Shown here piece by piece: positions 27,589 to 35,759 of a stretch of DNA of 64,000 nucleotides. Position 1 is the first letter of the stretch; each line of letters opens with the position of its first letter. The translations under genes were made by a program, and so were the position numbers. The notes under the pieces are model-generated. The model made no database searches. It was not told the origin of the DNA and worked only from the letters and a program-made list of their open reading frames with translations. The stretch comes from CAVOJY01 sp963696405. GTDB taxonomy: Bacteria > Chloroflexota > Limnocylindria > Limnocylindrales > CSP1-4. The stretch covers positions 558,001 to 622,000 of the forward strand of contig CAVOJY010000006.1 of NCBI GenBank assembly GCA_963696405.1, read 5' to 3'.

Positions 27589-28341
27589 GTGAGCCCGCGT
27601 CGCCTCGCCGAGATCGCCGCTCTCCTTGCGGCGTTCCTCGTGGCCTGGAAGCTCATCGTCGTGGTTGCCGGGTACCCGGACTTCGTCCTTCCCGCGCCGG
27701 AGACCGTCGCAGGACGGTTCGTCTCCGCCTGGATCGACGGAACGCTCGAGGTGCACACGGCCCAGACGCTGAGCGAGGTGCTCGCCGGGTTCGCCGTCGG
27801 TGCGACGCTCGGGATCGTCATCGGCTACGTCCTGGCCCAGTCGGTCGCGGCCGAGCGGCTGCTTTCACCGTACTTCGTCGCCGCGCAGGCCACGCCCATC
27901 CTCGCGCTGGCGCCGCTCATCGCGCTCTGGTTCGGCAGCGGCCTGGTGAGCAAGGTCATCATCTGCGCGCTCATCGTCTTCTTCCCGGTCGCGGTGGCGA
28001 CGATGGTCGGCGTCCGTTCGGTCGACCGGCGCCTCATCGAAATGGCTCGTGGCTTCCGGGCCACCCGCTGGCAGCTCATGCGCGAGGTCCGGATCCCGGC
28101 CGCCCTGCCGGCGATCTTCGGCGGCCTCCGTGTCGGCGTGACGCTCGCCGTCGTCGGTGCCATCGTGGCCGAGTGGGCTGGCGGCGAGCGCGGCCTCGGC
28201 GTCCTGATCAACCTCGCCCGCGGGAGTCTCTTCGACATCCCGCTCCTCTTCTCGACGCTCCTCGCCATTGCCCTCCTGGGGATCGTGCTCTACGGGCTCG
28301 TCGCGCTCGTGGAGCGGCGCCTCGTGGGGACGCGGGCGTGA
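27589..28341 (+). CDS. ribX: ABC transporter permease, riboflavin import
   Basis: A 250-residue SsuC/TauC-type inner-membrane permease with about six helices. The coupling loop is EMARGFRATRWQLMREVRIPAALPAIFGGLRVG. The GTG start follows GGAGGGTCGCCC. Role by context: it lies behind an FMN riboswitch and beside a Thi5-like binding protein. That is the arrangement of the RibXYZ riboflavin importer known mainly from Chloroflexota. The symbol follows that system and rests on context rather than on a diagnostic residue. Confidence 0.85.
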   Translation: MSPRRLAEIAALLAAFLVAWKLIVVVAGYPDFVLPAPETVAGRFVSAWIDGTLEVHTAQTLSEVLAGFAVGATLGIVIGYVLAQSVAAERLLSPYFVAAQATPILALAPLIALWFGSGLVSKVIICALIVFFPVAVATMVGVRSVDRRLIEMARGFRATRWQLMREVRIPAALPAIFGGLRVGVTLAVVGAIVAEWAGGERGLGVLINLARGSLFDIPLLFSTLLAIALLGIVLYGLVALVERRLVGTRA

Positions 28342-28429
28342 GCTCTCCCGACGCCGTCCAGGTCACCATCACCGTCCTGGTGCCCTTCGCGTCCCGGTCA
28401 CCTTCGCCGCTGAATCGAGGAATCGCCCA

Positions 28430-29470
28430 GTGAATGAGCGCCGCGCACCACTTGCCACCGTCCCTGCCGCCGTCGTTGCGGTCGCCTTGCTCGTCGCGGG
28501 CCTTGTCGCGGGGTGCGGCCCGTCATCGGGGCCGGGCGGAACCACGGTGGCACTCACCCCGCTCAAGATCGGCCTGGGCTACATCCCGTCCGTCCAGTTC
28601 GCCCACTTCTACCTTGCCGAACAGGCCGGCTACTACCGCGAGGCGGGATTGGACATCACGTTCGAGAACAAGATCGACCCTGATCTCGTGGTTCTCGTTG
28701 GCCAGGGGACGATCGACGCGGGGCTCGCCGACGGGACGAGTGTCATCCCGGCCGTGAGCCGGGGCATCTCGATCCGCTACCTCGCCACGATCTACGCGCA
28801 GTTCCCGAACGTCGTATTCGCAAAGACCGACAGCGGAATCAGCTTGGCTGCGGACCTGGAGGGCAAGCGCGTCGGGACGCCGGGCAGGTACGGCAGCAAC
28901 TGGATCCAGCTCCAGGCGCTGCTCGCCTCGGCCGGCCTCACCCCGGACGACATCAGAGTGGTGACGTTCGACAATTTCGGGCAGGCGACCGGACTTGCCC
29001 GTGGCGCCATCGATGCCGCCACGGGCTACATCAACAACGACCCGATCCAGTTGTCCGAGCAGGGGATCCCGGTGACCATCGTGACGGGCGAGGGGGTAAC
29101 CAGCCTGACCGGCCCCGGCATCATCGCCTCCACGGCAACCATCGCATCGAAGCCGGCGGCCTTGCGGGGCTTCATCGCAGCCACTCTGCGGGCCATGCAG
29201 GAGATCATCGACGACCCCGGGAAGGGGCTCGACGCTGCCATCCGCCACGTGCCCGAGCTGGGGACCGACCGCGAGGGTCAGCTCGCCATCCTGGAAGCGA
29301 CCATCAAGACCTGGCAGTCGCCCTACACCGACGAGCATGGCCTCGGCGCGATCGACCCGCAGGCGTGGAGCGACTCGATCGCCTTCATGTCCACGCTCCC
29401 CGAGGGCTACGTCAAGAATCCCGTCACGGTCGACCAGCTGATCGATCCGTCACTGCTCCCGGCGAAGTAG
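28430..29470 (+). CDS. ribY: Riboflavin-binding lipoprotein, NMT1/THI5-like
   Basis: A 346-residue exported lipoprotein. The GTG start (28430) follows GAGG. A signal peptide of about 27 residues ends in the lipobox LVAGC. The mature part is an NMT1/THI5-like periplasmic-binding domain: LGYIPSVQFAHFYLAEQAGYY, VLVGQGTIDAGLADGTSVI, KRVGTPGRYGSNW and ATGYINNDPIQLS. In FMN-riboswitch operons this protein class binds riboflavin. It is the last gene of the operon and abuts the fhs stop (convergent) with no gap. Confidence 0.9.
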   Translation: MNERRAPLATVPAAVVAVALLVAGLVAGCGPSSGPGGTTVALTPLKIGLGYIPSVQFAHFYLAEQAGYYREAGLDITFENKIDPDLVVLVGQGTIDAGLADGTSVIPAVSRGISIRYLATIYAQFPNVVFAKTDSGISLAADLEGKRVGTPGRYGSNWIQLQALLASAGLTPDDIRVVTFDNFGQATGLARGAIDAATGYINNDPIQLSEQGIPVTIVTGEGVTSLTGPGIIASTATIASKPAALRGFIAATLRAMQEIIDDPGKGLDAAIRHVPELGTDREGQLAILEATIKTWQSPYTDEHGLGAIDPQAWSDSIAFMSTLPEGYVKNPVTVDQLIDPSLLPAK

Positions 29471-31051
29471 TCAGGCGAGACCGACGATGTCTCCGGCCGC
29501 GTCGATGTCGATCGCCTCTCCCCCCGGCCGCTCGGGCAGGCCCGGCATGAAGCGCAGGTCGCCGGCTACCGCCGTGACGTAGCCCGCGCCGGCGGCCAGC
29601 CGGATCCCCCGGACGGGCAACCGGAAGCCGGTCGGCCGGCCGGCCAGCGCCGGGTCGTGGCTGAGCGAGTACGGGGTCTTGGCGATACAGATGGGCAATC
29701 TCCCGAACCCCGAGTCTTCCAGCTCCGCCAGCCGGCGTCCCGCCTCCTGGGAGTAGTCCACGGCTGCGGCGCCGTAGACACGACGAGCTATCGTCTCGAT
29801 CTTCTCGGTCAGGGGCAGGTCATCGGGGTAGAGGAGCTGGAAGCCTGTGCCGCCGTCCGCTGCCGCCGACCAGACTGCCCGGGCGACGTCCATGGCACCC
29901 TCACCGCCTCGGGCGTGGTGGTGGCCGACCAGGGCGTCGTGCGCCCCCGCGCGCAGCGCCTCGCGGGTGACCGCCTCGAGATCGGCCGCCGCGTCCCCGG
30001 GGAAGGGGTTCACGGCCACGACCACCGGCACACCGAAGAGCCTGACGTTCTCGATCTGCTTCGCCAGGTTCTCCGGCCCGTGCGTCCGCACACCGCGGAC
30101 CGTCGCGACGAGCACCGCCGCCGACGGCACGAGGCCGCTTCCGCGGCACTTGATGTCGAAGTACTTCTCGGCGCCGAGGTCGGCCCCGTAGCCCGACTCG
30201 GTGACGGCGGCGTCGGCAAGCCGGAGCGCCAGCCGGTCGGCGACAACCGAGCAGGTGCCGAGCGCCAGGTGCGCATACGACGTCCCGTGGACGAAGGCGG
30301 GGCCGCCCTCCAGCGTCTGGAGGAGATTCGGGCCGAGGGCGTCGCGCAGGAGCGCCGCCATGGCGCCGGCCACGTGCAGCTCTTCCATCGTGACGGGCGA
30401 CCCATCGCTCCGGCGGCCGACGACGGCGCGTCCGAGCCTCGCCCGCAGGTCCGGCAGGTCGCGGGCGAGCGACAGGATTCCCATCGTCTCGGACGCCGCG
30501 GCGACGACCCATCCGGCCGGGGTGAGGCCTTCAAGGGCGCGATCGTTGATATCGCTCGTCCGTGGCCAGTCAATGGCGGCCGGGTCGATACCGAGCGGGT
30601 TACCGCGGGCCAGGTGGTTGTCCAGGAACGCCGCGGCCAGGTTCTGGGCGAGCGTGACCGCGTGGCTGTCGCCGGTGAGATGGAGGTTGATCGCCTCGAG
30701 CGGGACCACCTGGCAGCAGCCCCCGCCCGCGGCCCCCCCGCGCGTCCCGAATACGGGGCCCAGCGAGGGCTGGCGCAGCGTGACCGCGGCCCGGACGCCG
30801 ATGCGGTTGAGCGCCTGGGCAAGCCCGATCGCCGTCGTGGTCTTCCCCTCGCCGGATGGGGCCGGCGTCATCGCGGTCACCAGGATCGCCCGCCCGGCTG
30901 GCCGGCCGGCCACACGATCGAGCGCAGCCAGGCGAACCTTGGCAATGTGCCGACCGCGGGGCTCGACCTCGGCCGGCAGCAGACGGAGGCCCGCGGCGAT
31001 CTCCTCGATCGGGCGCAGGGTCGCCGAGCGTGCGAGGTCGAGATCGCTCAC
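29471..31051 (-). CDS. fhs: Formate--tetrahydrofolate ligase
   Basis: A 526-residue enzyme making 10-formyl-THF from formate, ATP and THF. The P-loop is TPAPSGEGKTTTAIGL. Other family motifs are RQPSLGPVFGTRGGAAGGG, CQVVPLEAINLHLTGD, FVHGTSYAHLALGT, ESGYGADLGAEKYFDIKCR and KTPYSLSHDP. Length is about 30 residues below the typical 556. The usual GGGYAQV is GGGCCQV here. The cyclohydrolase gene lies 51 bp upstream in the same direction, so the pair interconverts formyl- and methenyl-THF for purine synthesis or formate release. Confidence 0.95.
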   Translation of the reverse strand: MSDLDLARSATLRPIEEIAAGLRLLPAEVEPRGRHIAKVRLAALDRVAGRPAGRAILVTAMTPAPSGEGKTTTAIGLAQALNRIGVRAAVTLRQPSLGPVFGTRGGAAGGGCCQVVPLEAINLHLTGDSHAVTLAQNLAAAFLDNHLARGNPLGIDPAAIDWPRTSDINDRALEGLTPAGWVVAAASETMGILSLARDLPDLRARLGRAVVGRRSDGSPVTMEELHVAGAMAALLRDALGPNLLQTLEGGPAFVHGTSYAHLALGTCSVVADRLALRLADAAVTESGYGADLGAEKYFDIKCRGSGLVPSAAVLVATVRGVRTHGPENLAKQIENVRLFGVPVVVAVNPFPGDAAADLEAVTREALRAGAHDALVGHHHARGGEGAMDVARAVWSAAADGGTGFQLLYPDDLPLTEKIETIARRVYGAAAVDYSQEAGRRLAELEDSGFGRLPICIAKTPYSLSHDPALAGRPTGFRLPVRGIRLAAGAGYVTAVAGDLRFMPGLPERPGGEAIDIDAAGDIVGLA

Positions 31052-31102
31052 AGGGCAATCAGGGCGCTGACCCGGACGCCGCCGCCAGGGCGGGCGCCCG
31101 GG

Positions 31103-31765
31103 TCATGTCGCTTCGGCGTCCCGGAGCCTGCCGCTGGCCACGACCTCCCGGGCATGCGCCGCGAGGTCCTCGATCGCCTTCAGGTGCAGCATCACGTCAG
31201 CGGTCATCGAAGCCTCGAATCCCTCGTCCTTCACGGACGGCAGGTTGACCAGGACGTTGGCCGCCGCGCCGTGCGCCGCGGCATCCACGAGCAGGGCCGC
31301 CACGGTGATGTCGCTGGCAGCGTTGCGATTGCTGCGGCCGGCCATGGCCTCGATCTCCTCGGCGAGTGACCGGCACGCGCGCACCATCTCCATCGGGACG
31401 ATCGCGGCCTCGCGCGCGGCCTGGCGCAGCGCCCCGGCGCGCGCTTCCTGTTCCTCGGACGTCTCGCGCGGCAGCTTCATCGCCGCCGCGAACGTCGCGT
31501 AAGCGGCGGCATCCCGGTCGGCAAGCTCGAGGAAACGGCCGCTCGCGGCTGCGCCGGCGGCCTCTGCTCGACCGTGCGTGGCGGCGTACTCCTCGTACTT
31601 CGGCCTGCCGGTCGAGAGGCGGGCGACCATCGCCAAAAGGGAGGCGGCGAGACTCGCGGCCATCGCGGAGGCACTCCCGCCGCCCGGGATCGGCTCGGGA
31701 GATGCCAGACGCTCGACGAACTCGGCGACGGTCATGGTGGCGAAGTGGTCGGCGGGCTCACTCAT
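31103..31765 (-). CDS. fchA: Methenyl-/formimino-THF cyclohydrolase-cyclodeaminase (FchA type)
   Basis: A 220-residue protein of the cyclodeaminase/cyclohydrolase family. Features are MTVAEFVERLASPEPIPGGG, SASAMAASLAASLLAMVARL, and CRSLAEEIEAMAGRSNRNAASDITVAALLVDAA. It converts formimino-THF, the product of the formimidoyltransferase at 22420-23379, into methenyl-THF and ammonia, or hydrolyses methenyl-THF. I chose the ATG at 31765; upstream sequence in frame is low-complexity. It precedes fhs on the same strand. Confidence 0.88.
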   Translation of the reverse strand: MSEPADHFATMTVAEFVERLASPEPIPGGGSASAMAASLAASLLAMVARLSTGRPKYEEYAATHGRAEAAGAAASGRFLELADRDAAAYATFAAAMKLPRETSEEQEARAGALRQAAREAAIVPMEMVRACRSLAEEIEAMAGRSNRNAASDITVAALLVDAAAHGAAANVLVNLPSVKDEGFEASMTADVMLHLKAIEDLAAHAREVVASGRLRDAEAT

Positions 31766-31993
31766 GGACGAGATTCTCGCACGCCGGGCTCCCTGCGGTC
31801 CGGGCTGGAGGCGGGTGCGGCAGGCGGGCACCGAACGGGCGCGAGAAGCGCGGTGGCCGGCGGAGGCGCGGTGGCCGGCACGGAGGGGAAGGGTCGCGCC
31901 GGCCACCCGCACGGTGAATGCGAAGATGAGGTTGCCCGGAAGCTCGGGCTTGCGTCTGCGAGACAGCGGCGTCTCCGCCGCCGACCGGGGACG

Positions 31994-32275
31994 TCAGGCG
32001 GCCCTGGTCACGAGGATTGAGCGCGGCTCGTACCGTTCGAGCACCCACCGGCGCTCGCGGTGGTGCAACGCGAGTCGCATGCGGGCGACCCGCGTGACGA
32101 CCTCGTAGCTCGTCCGCGGTCCGGTCAGGGCCGGATAGGCAGCGGCCTCCTCCCGAACGCGCGAGATCAGGAGAACCGGCAGGGTCATACCATCCAGCCG
32201 CACCAGCTTCGGGCGCTGGTCAAGCCACCCACAGCGGACCTCAACCTCGTTGGGAACCGTCCTCACGACCGCCAT
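31994..32275 (-). CDS. Small LexA-box-controlled protein beside dinB
   Basis: A 93-residue soluble protein without a domain I can name. It is basic and beta-rich in appearance (VEVRCGWLDQRPKLVRLDG, TSYEVVTRVARMRLALHH, RRWVLERYEP). The ATG at 32275 follows AAGGAG by 8 bp. Upstream lie a near-consensus promoter and a perfect GAAC-N4-GTTC LexA box (32344-32355). It follows dinB in the same direction. Small DUF6504-type proteins also accompany dinB in Actinobacteria; the layout is reminiscent but I do not assert homology. A DNA-damage-induced role is inference from the promoter. Confidence 0.6.
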   Translation of the reverse strand: MAVVRTVPNEVEVRCGWLDQRPKLVRLDGMTLPVLLISRVREEAAAYPALTGPRTSYEVVTRVARMRLALHHRERRWVLERYEPRSILVTRAA

Positions 32276-32343
32276 GACGATGAGCTCCTTTCTCTCGGGT
32301 CCTGGTGGAGCTCTCGCCCGGTCCGGGGCACATCGGCGGGAGA

Positions 32344-32397
32344 GAACATATGTTCGTTTCTGGCGAGATCCTAAACCGAACGGATGTACGATGTCAA
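32344..32397 (-). promoter_or_regulatory. SOS promoter with LexA box
   Basis: On the minus strand TTGACA (32397-32392), an 18-bp spacer and TAGGAT (32373-32368) are followed by GAACATATGTTC (32355-32344). The palindrome fits the GAAC-N4-GTTC LexA consensus known from Gram-positive bacteria. The same consensus stands before lexA in this window. The -35 hexamer overlaps the last codons of dinB, so the small gene has its own start of transcription. Confidence 0.75.
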
Positions 32398-33629
32398 GAG
32401 GGCGGCCGTGGCTTCCCCACCCTGCGCGCCTCCGGGGCGTGCGAGAAGTCCCGCTCGAACGGCTCGGCAATCCGCCCCTCGAGGAGCCGCGCCCTGGTCA
32501 GGGCCCGGGAGCCGTAGCGGTGCCGGACCGCGTCCATCGCCTCGATCGCACGACGCCGCCGCTCGTCGCCGGCCGGGAAGAGCGTGGCCTGCTCCGCGTG
32601 CGTGAGGCCGCGCGCTGCGACACCGAGCAGGCGCACGCGGATCCCGCGCACCTGGGGCCGGACCAGTTCCACGGCGGTCCGCCAGATCGGGTCGGTGAGA
32701 TCGGTCGGCTCCGGCAGCGTCCGCTGCCGGGTATGCGTCGCGAACGAGCTGTCGCGCACCTTCACGGCGATCGTGGTCGCGCGGACACCGCCCGCTCGCA
32801 GGCGCCCCGCGACCCCCTCGGCCAGCGCGAGCAGCGTTCGCTCGATCGTCTCCCAATCGGCCGTATCCACATCGAAGGTGTGTTCGTGGCTCACCGATTT
32901 CGCCTCGTGCCCGCCCTCGACCGGCGACGGGTCGATCCCGCGGGCCCGCGCCGCCAGCACCGGTCCGTTGACGCCGAAGCGCCGGTGCAGCACGTCGTCG
33001 GGCACCAGAGCCAGGTCGCCGATGAGGCGCACCCCGACCTCGCCGAGCGACAGCCGCGTCTTCTCGCCCACACCCCAGAGCCGCCGAATCGGAAGAGGCG
33101 CGAGGAATGCAGCCTCCTCGCCGGGCTCGACCACCACCAGGCCGTCGGGCTTGCGCAGGTCGGACGCGACCTTCGCCACCAGCTTGCTCGTGGCTACCCC
33201 CACCGAAGCGGTCAGCCCCAGCTCCGCCCGGATGGCAGCCTTGACCGCGACCGCGATCTCCGCCGGCTGGCCGAAGAGCGCCTCGGAGCCGGCAACATCG
33301 AGGAACGCCTCGTCGATCGAAACCTGCTCGACCCGGGGCGTGAAGCGCCGCAGGATCGCCATCACCTGCCGGCTTGCCGCGCTGTACTTGCGCCCATCCA
33401 CCGGGAGGAACACCGCACTCGGGCAGAGCGCCGCGGCCGTGCGAAGGGGCATCGCGGAATGCACACCGAAGACACGGGCCTCGTAGGAAGCGGCGCTCAC
33501 GACTCCCCGGTCGCCAGGTCCCCCACCGCCCACGACCACCGGCTTGCCACGCAACTCGGGCCGGTCGCGCTGCTCGACGGCCGCGAAGAAGGCATCCAGG
33601 TCGACGTGGAGAATCGTCGCGCGGGTCAC
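32394..33629 (-). CDS. dinB: DNA polymerase IV (Y family)
   Basis: A 411-residue translesion polymerase. The palm motif HVDLDAFFAAVEQ carries the first metal aspartate; SIDEAFLDV carries the catalytic Asp-Glu. Other family segments are SYEARVFGVHSAMP, SVGVATSKLVAKVASDLRKPDGL and the helix-hairpin region IRRLWGVGEKT. The little-finger domain follows from about residue 240. The GTG at 33629 (VTRATILHVDLD) gives the standard N-terminus. No clear LexA box lies directly upstream. No beta-clamp motif was identified in the last residues. Confidence 0.93.
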   Translation of the reverse strand: MTRATILHVDLDAFFAAVEQRDRPELRGKPVVVGGGGPGDRGVVSAASYEARVFGVHSAMPLRTAAALCPSAVFLPVDGRKYSAASRQVMAILRRFTPRVEQVSIDEAFLDVAGSEALFGQPAEIAVAVKAAIRAELGLTASVGVATSKLVAKVASDLRKPDGLVVVEPGEEAAFLAPLPIRRLWGVGEKTRLSLGEVGVRLIGDLALVPDDVLHRRFGVNGPVLAARARGIDPSPVEGGHEAKSVSHEHTFDVDTADWETIERTLLALAEGVAGRLRAGGVRATTIAVKVRDSSFATHTRQRTLPEPTDLTDPIWRTAVELVRPQVRGIRVRLLGVAARGLTHAEQATLFPAGDERRRRAIEAMDAVRHRYGSRALTRARLLEGRIAEPFERDFSHAPEARRVGKPRPPS

Positions 33630-33694
33630 GCCTCTATCATCGCGCGGTAGCGGTCGCCCAGCACCCCATTCAGCGATCCGGACCAGAGGAATCC

Positions 33695-35755
33695 ATGCCT
33701 GCCGACCCAGCGGCAGTCCCGGGCACCCCGTCCGACGGTCAAGTGCCGCCGGACCCCGGCTCCGCCACGACGGCTTCCGTCCTCTACGAGCGCGCCATGG
33801 GCCGCCCGCTCGCCCTGCTCGTGTTCGCGGCGGCGCTCCTCGCGCTCGTCTATTCCATCCCCTGGCTTGCGGTGCCGGTCGTGTGGCCGTTCCTCCTGTT
33901 TGTCCCCGGCTGGTTCCTGGCGACGCGCGCGGCCCCCGGCATCTCGGCGGCCGGCCGTACAGGAATCGGCATCGTCGCCAGCGCGTACCTCTCGGCCCAC
34001 CTCGTGAACCTGGCCGGCACACTGACCGTGGGGGTCCGCGTCCCGGTGATTCTCGGGGTGACGCTGCTGCTCATGGTGGCCGCGTGGGCACTGGCCCGGC
34101 TCCGGCTGCCGTTCCTGGCGCCACCTCCGGCGGTCGGGATTCGCCCGGCCATCCAGACACTGCGACAGGAACCGGCTCCATGGCTCATCGCCGGCACCGG
34201 TGCGCTCGTCGTCGGCGGTGTCCTCGCAGCAAGCATCTGGCACCTGGCGCCCGAGGGATGGGTGTCCGGCGGCTGGAACTGGAGCGATTTCCTCGTCCAC
34301 ATCTCGATCGGCAAGAGCATTGCCGCCGGCAACTTCCCGCCCCAGGTCCCGTACTTCGCCGGCGTGCCGCTGACGTACCACTGGTTCGCCGACTTCCACG
34401 GCGCGCTGACCGCCCTGGTCGCCGGGATCGACATCATCCCCGTCTACGCCATTTCCAGCGCCCTCATGGCCGGCGCCCTCGCGCTCGTCTCGTGGGAGCT
34501 TGCCCGCGTGCTGACCGACGACCGACGCGTCGCCGCCCTGGCAGCAGTGTTCGTCCTCTTCACCGGCGGCATGGGGTATCTCCGCCTGCCCATCGACCTG
34601 GCCGCGGGCGGCGGAAGCGTCACCGGGCTCCTGTCGAACACGTCCTACGACAACACCTGGTTCGGGGGCTGGCCGTATTTCCGCATCCCGTCGGTTCTCG
34701 GGACGGGTCTTCTCGCCCACCGGGCGACGACGTTCGGCCTGCCCGGCCTCGTCGCCAGCGTCCTGCTGGTGGCCCACTCGCTCGGGCGCCGACCCAGCGG
34801 GGTCGCGCTCGCGGGGGTGCTGGCGGCGCTCCTGGCACCGTTCCAGTTCTTCTTCTTCCCGGCGACGTATCTCATCGTGCTCCTTCTCGTCGTTGCGCGA
34901 CGGACATGGCGGGAGCCCACCGCGCTCCGCGACGCGGCCCTCTTCGTCGCCCCGGTGGTCCTCGCCCTGCCGTTCGTGGTGAACCCGGTGCTCCAGCAGA
35001 CGGGATCCGGTGCCGCGAGGCTCGTCCTCGGCTGGGAGTCGGCACCGCTGGCGGACGGGCCGCTTGCGATTGCCTTCTTCTACCTGACCAACCTTGGGAT
35101 CCCGTTCCTGCTCGCGCTGGTCGCCGCCCTGCGGCGCGATCTGCCTTCCCGGTGGTTCCTCGTCGCCTGGCTCATCGCGCTCTTCCTCGTCCCCAACGTG
35201 GTCCAGGCGAGCGCCATCTCGTTCGACATGAACAAGTACTTCCAGGTGATGTGGATCGCGGTGGCGATCATGGCCGCCTGGCTCATCGCCCGGTGGCCGC
35301 GCCCGTTGATCGTTGTCGTCCTTGCCTTCTCCATCCTCTCACCGGTGCTCGTCGCGACCTGGTTCGTCATCGGGCAGCCGGTCGTGCTGACGGCCGGGCA
35401 AGAGCAGGCGGCCCGGTGGATCGAGACAAACACCCCCGAGCGCACGGTGTTCGTGACCGACGACTGGGTCGCCAGCCCCGTGGACCTGGCGGGCCGGCTG
35501 CGCCTGACGACCTTCGGCCCGTACGTCGCGAACCTGGGCTACGATCCCGGCCAACGCGCGGCGGACGTCCAGCGCGTCTATTGCGACGGCGACGCGGCGG
35601 CCGCAGATCTCATGCGGCAGTACGCGGCGACGTACGTGGTGTCGCCCGGATCGGGTGTGGACTGCGGCGGGAGCGAGCACACGCCCTTCGGATCGAGCCC
35701 GCTCTTCGAAAGCGTGTACGACGCCGAAGGGGTGTCGATCTGGCGCCTCCGGTGA
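33695..35755 (+). CDS. Large polytopic membrane protein, GT-C-like, unassigned
   Basis: A 686-residue protein with about 13 hydrophobic segments. A short proline-rich N-terminus precedes the first helix at about residue 37. A central extracytoplasmic region contains WNWSDFLVHISIGKSI, TYHWFADFHGALTALVAG and NTSYDNTWFGGWPYFRIPS. The last 110 residues form a soluble domain (AARWIETNTPERTVFVTDDW). This layout of many helices with acidic/aromatic loops and a C-terminal outer domain resembles GT-C glycosyltransferases, but I see no diagnostic motif. The ATG at 33695 follows AGAGGA. It is convergent with the PIG-V-like gene. Confidence 0.6.
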   Translation: MPADPAAVPGTPSDGQVPPDPGSATTASVLYERAMGRPLALLVFAAALLALVYSIPWLAVPVVWPFLLFVPGWFLATRAAPGISAAGRTGIGIVASAYLSAHLVNLAGTLTVGVRVPVILGVTLLLMVAAWALARLRLPFLAPPPAVGIRPAIQTLRQEPAPWLIAGTGALVVGGVLAASIWHLAPEGWVSGGWNWSDFLVHISIGKSIAAGNFPPQVPYFAGVPLTYHWFADFHGALTALVAGIDIIPVYAISSALMAGALALVSWELARVLTDDRRVAALAAVFVLFTGGMGYLRLPIDLAAGGGSVTGLLSNTSYDNTWFGGWPYFRIPSVLGTGLLAHRATTFGLPGLVASVLLVAHSLGRRPSGVALAGVLAALLAPFQFFFFPATYLIVLLLVVARRTWREPTALRDAALFVAPVVLALPFVVNPVLQQTGSGAARLVLGWESAPLADGPLAIAFFYLTNLGIPFLLALVAALRRDLPSRWFLVAWLIALFLVPNVVQASAISFDMNKYFQVMWIAVAIMAAWLIARWPRPLIVVVLAFSILSPVLVATWFVIGQPVVLTAGQEQAARWIETNTPERTVFVTDDWVASPVDLAGRLRLTTFGPYVANLGYDPGQRAADVQRVYCDGDAAAADLMRQYAATYVVSPGSGVDCGGSEHTPFGSSPLFESVYDAEGVSIWRLR

Positions 35756-35759
35756 CCCG

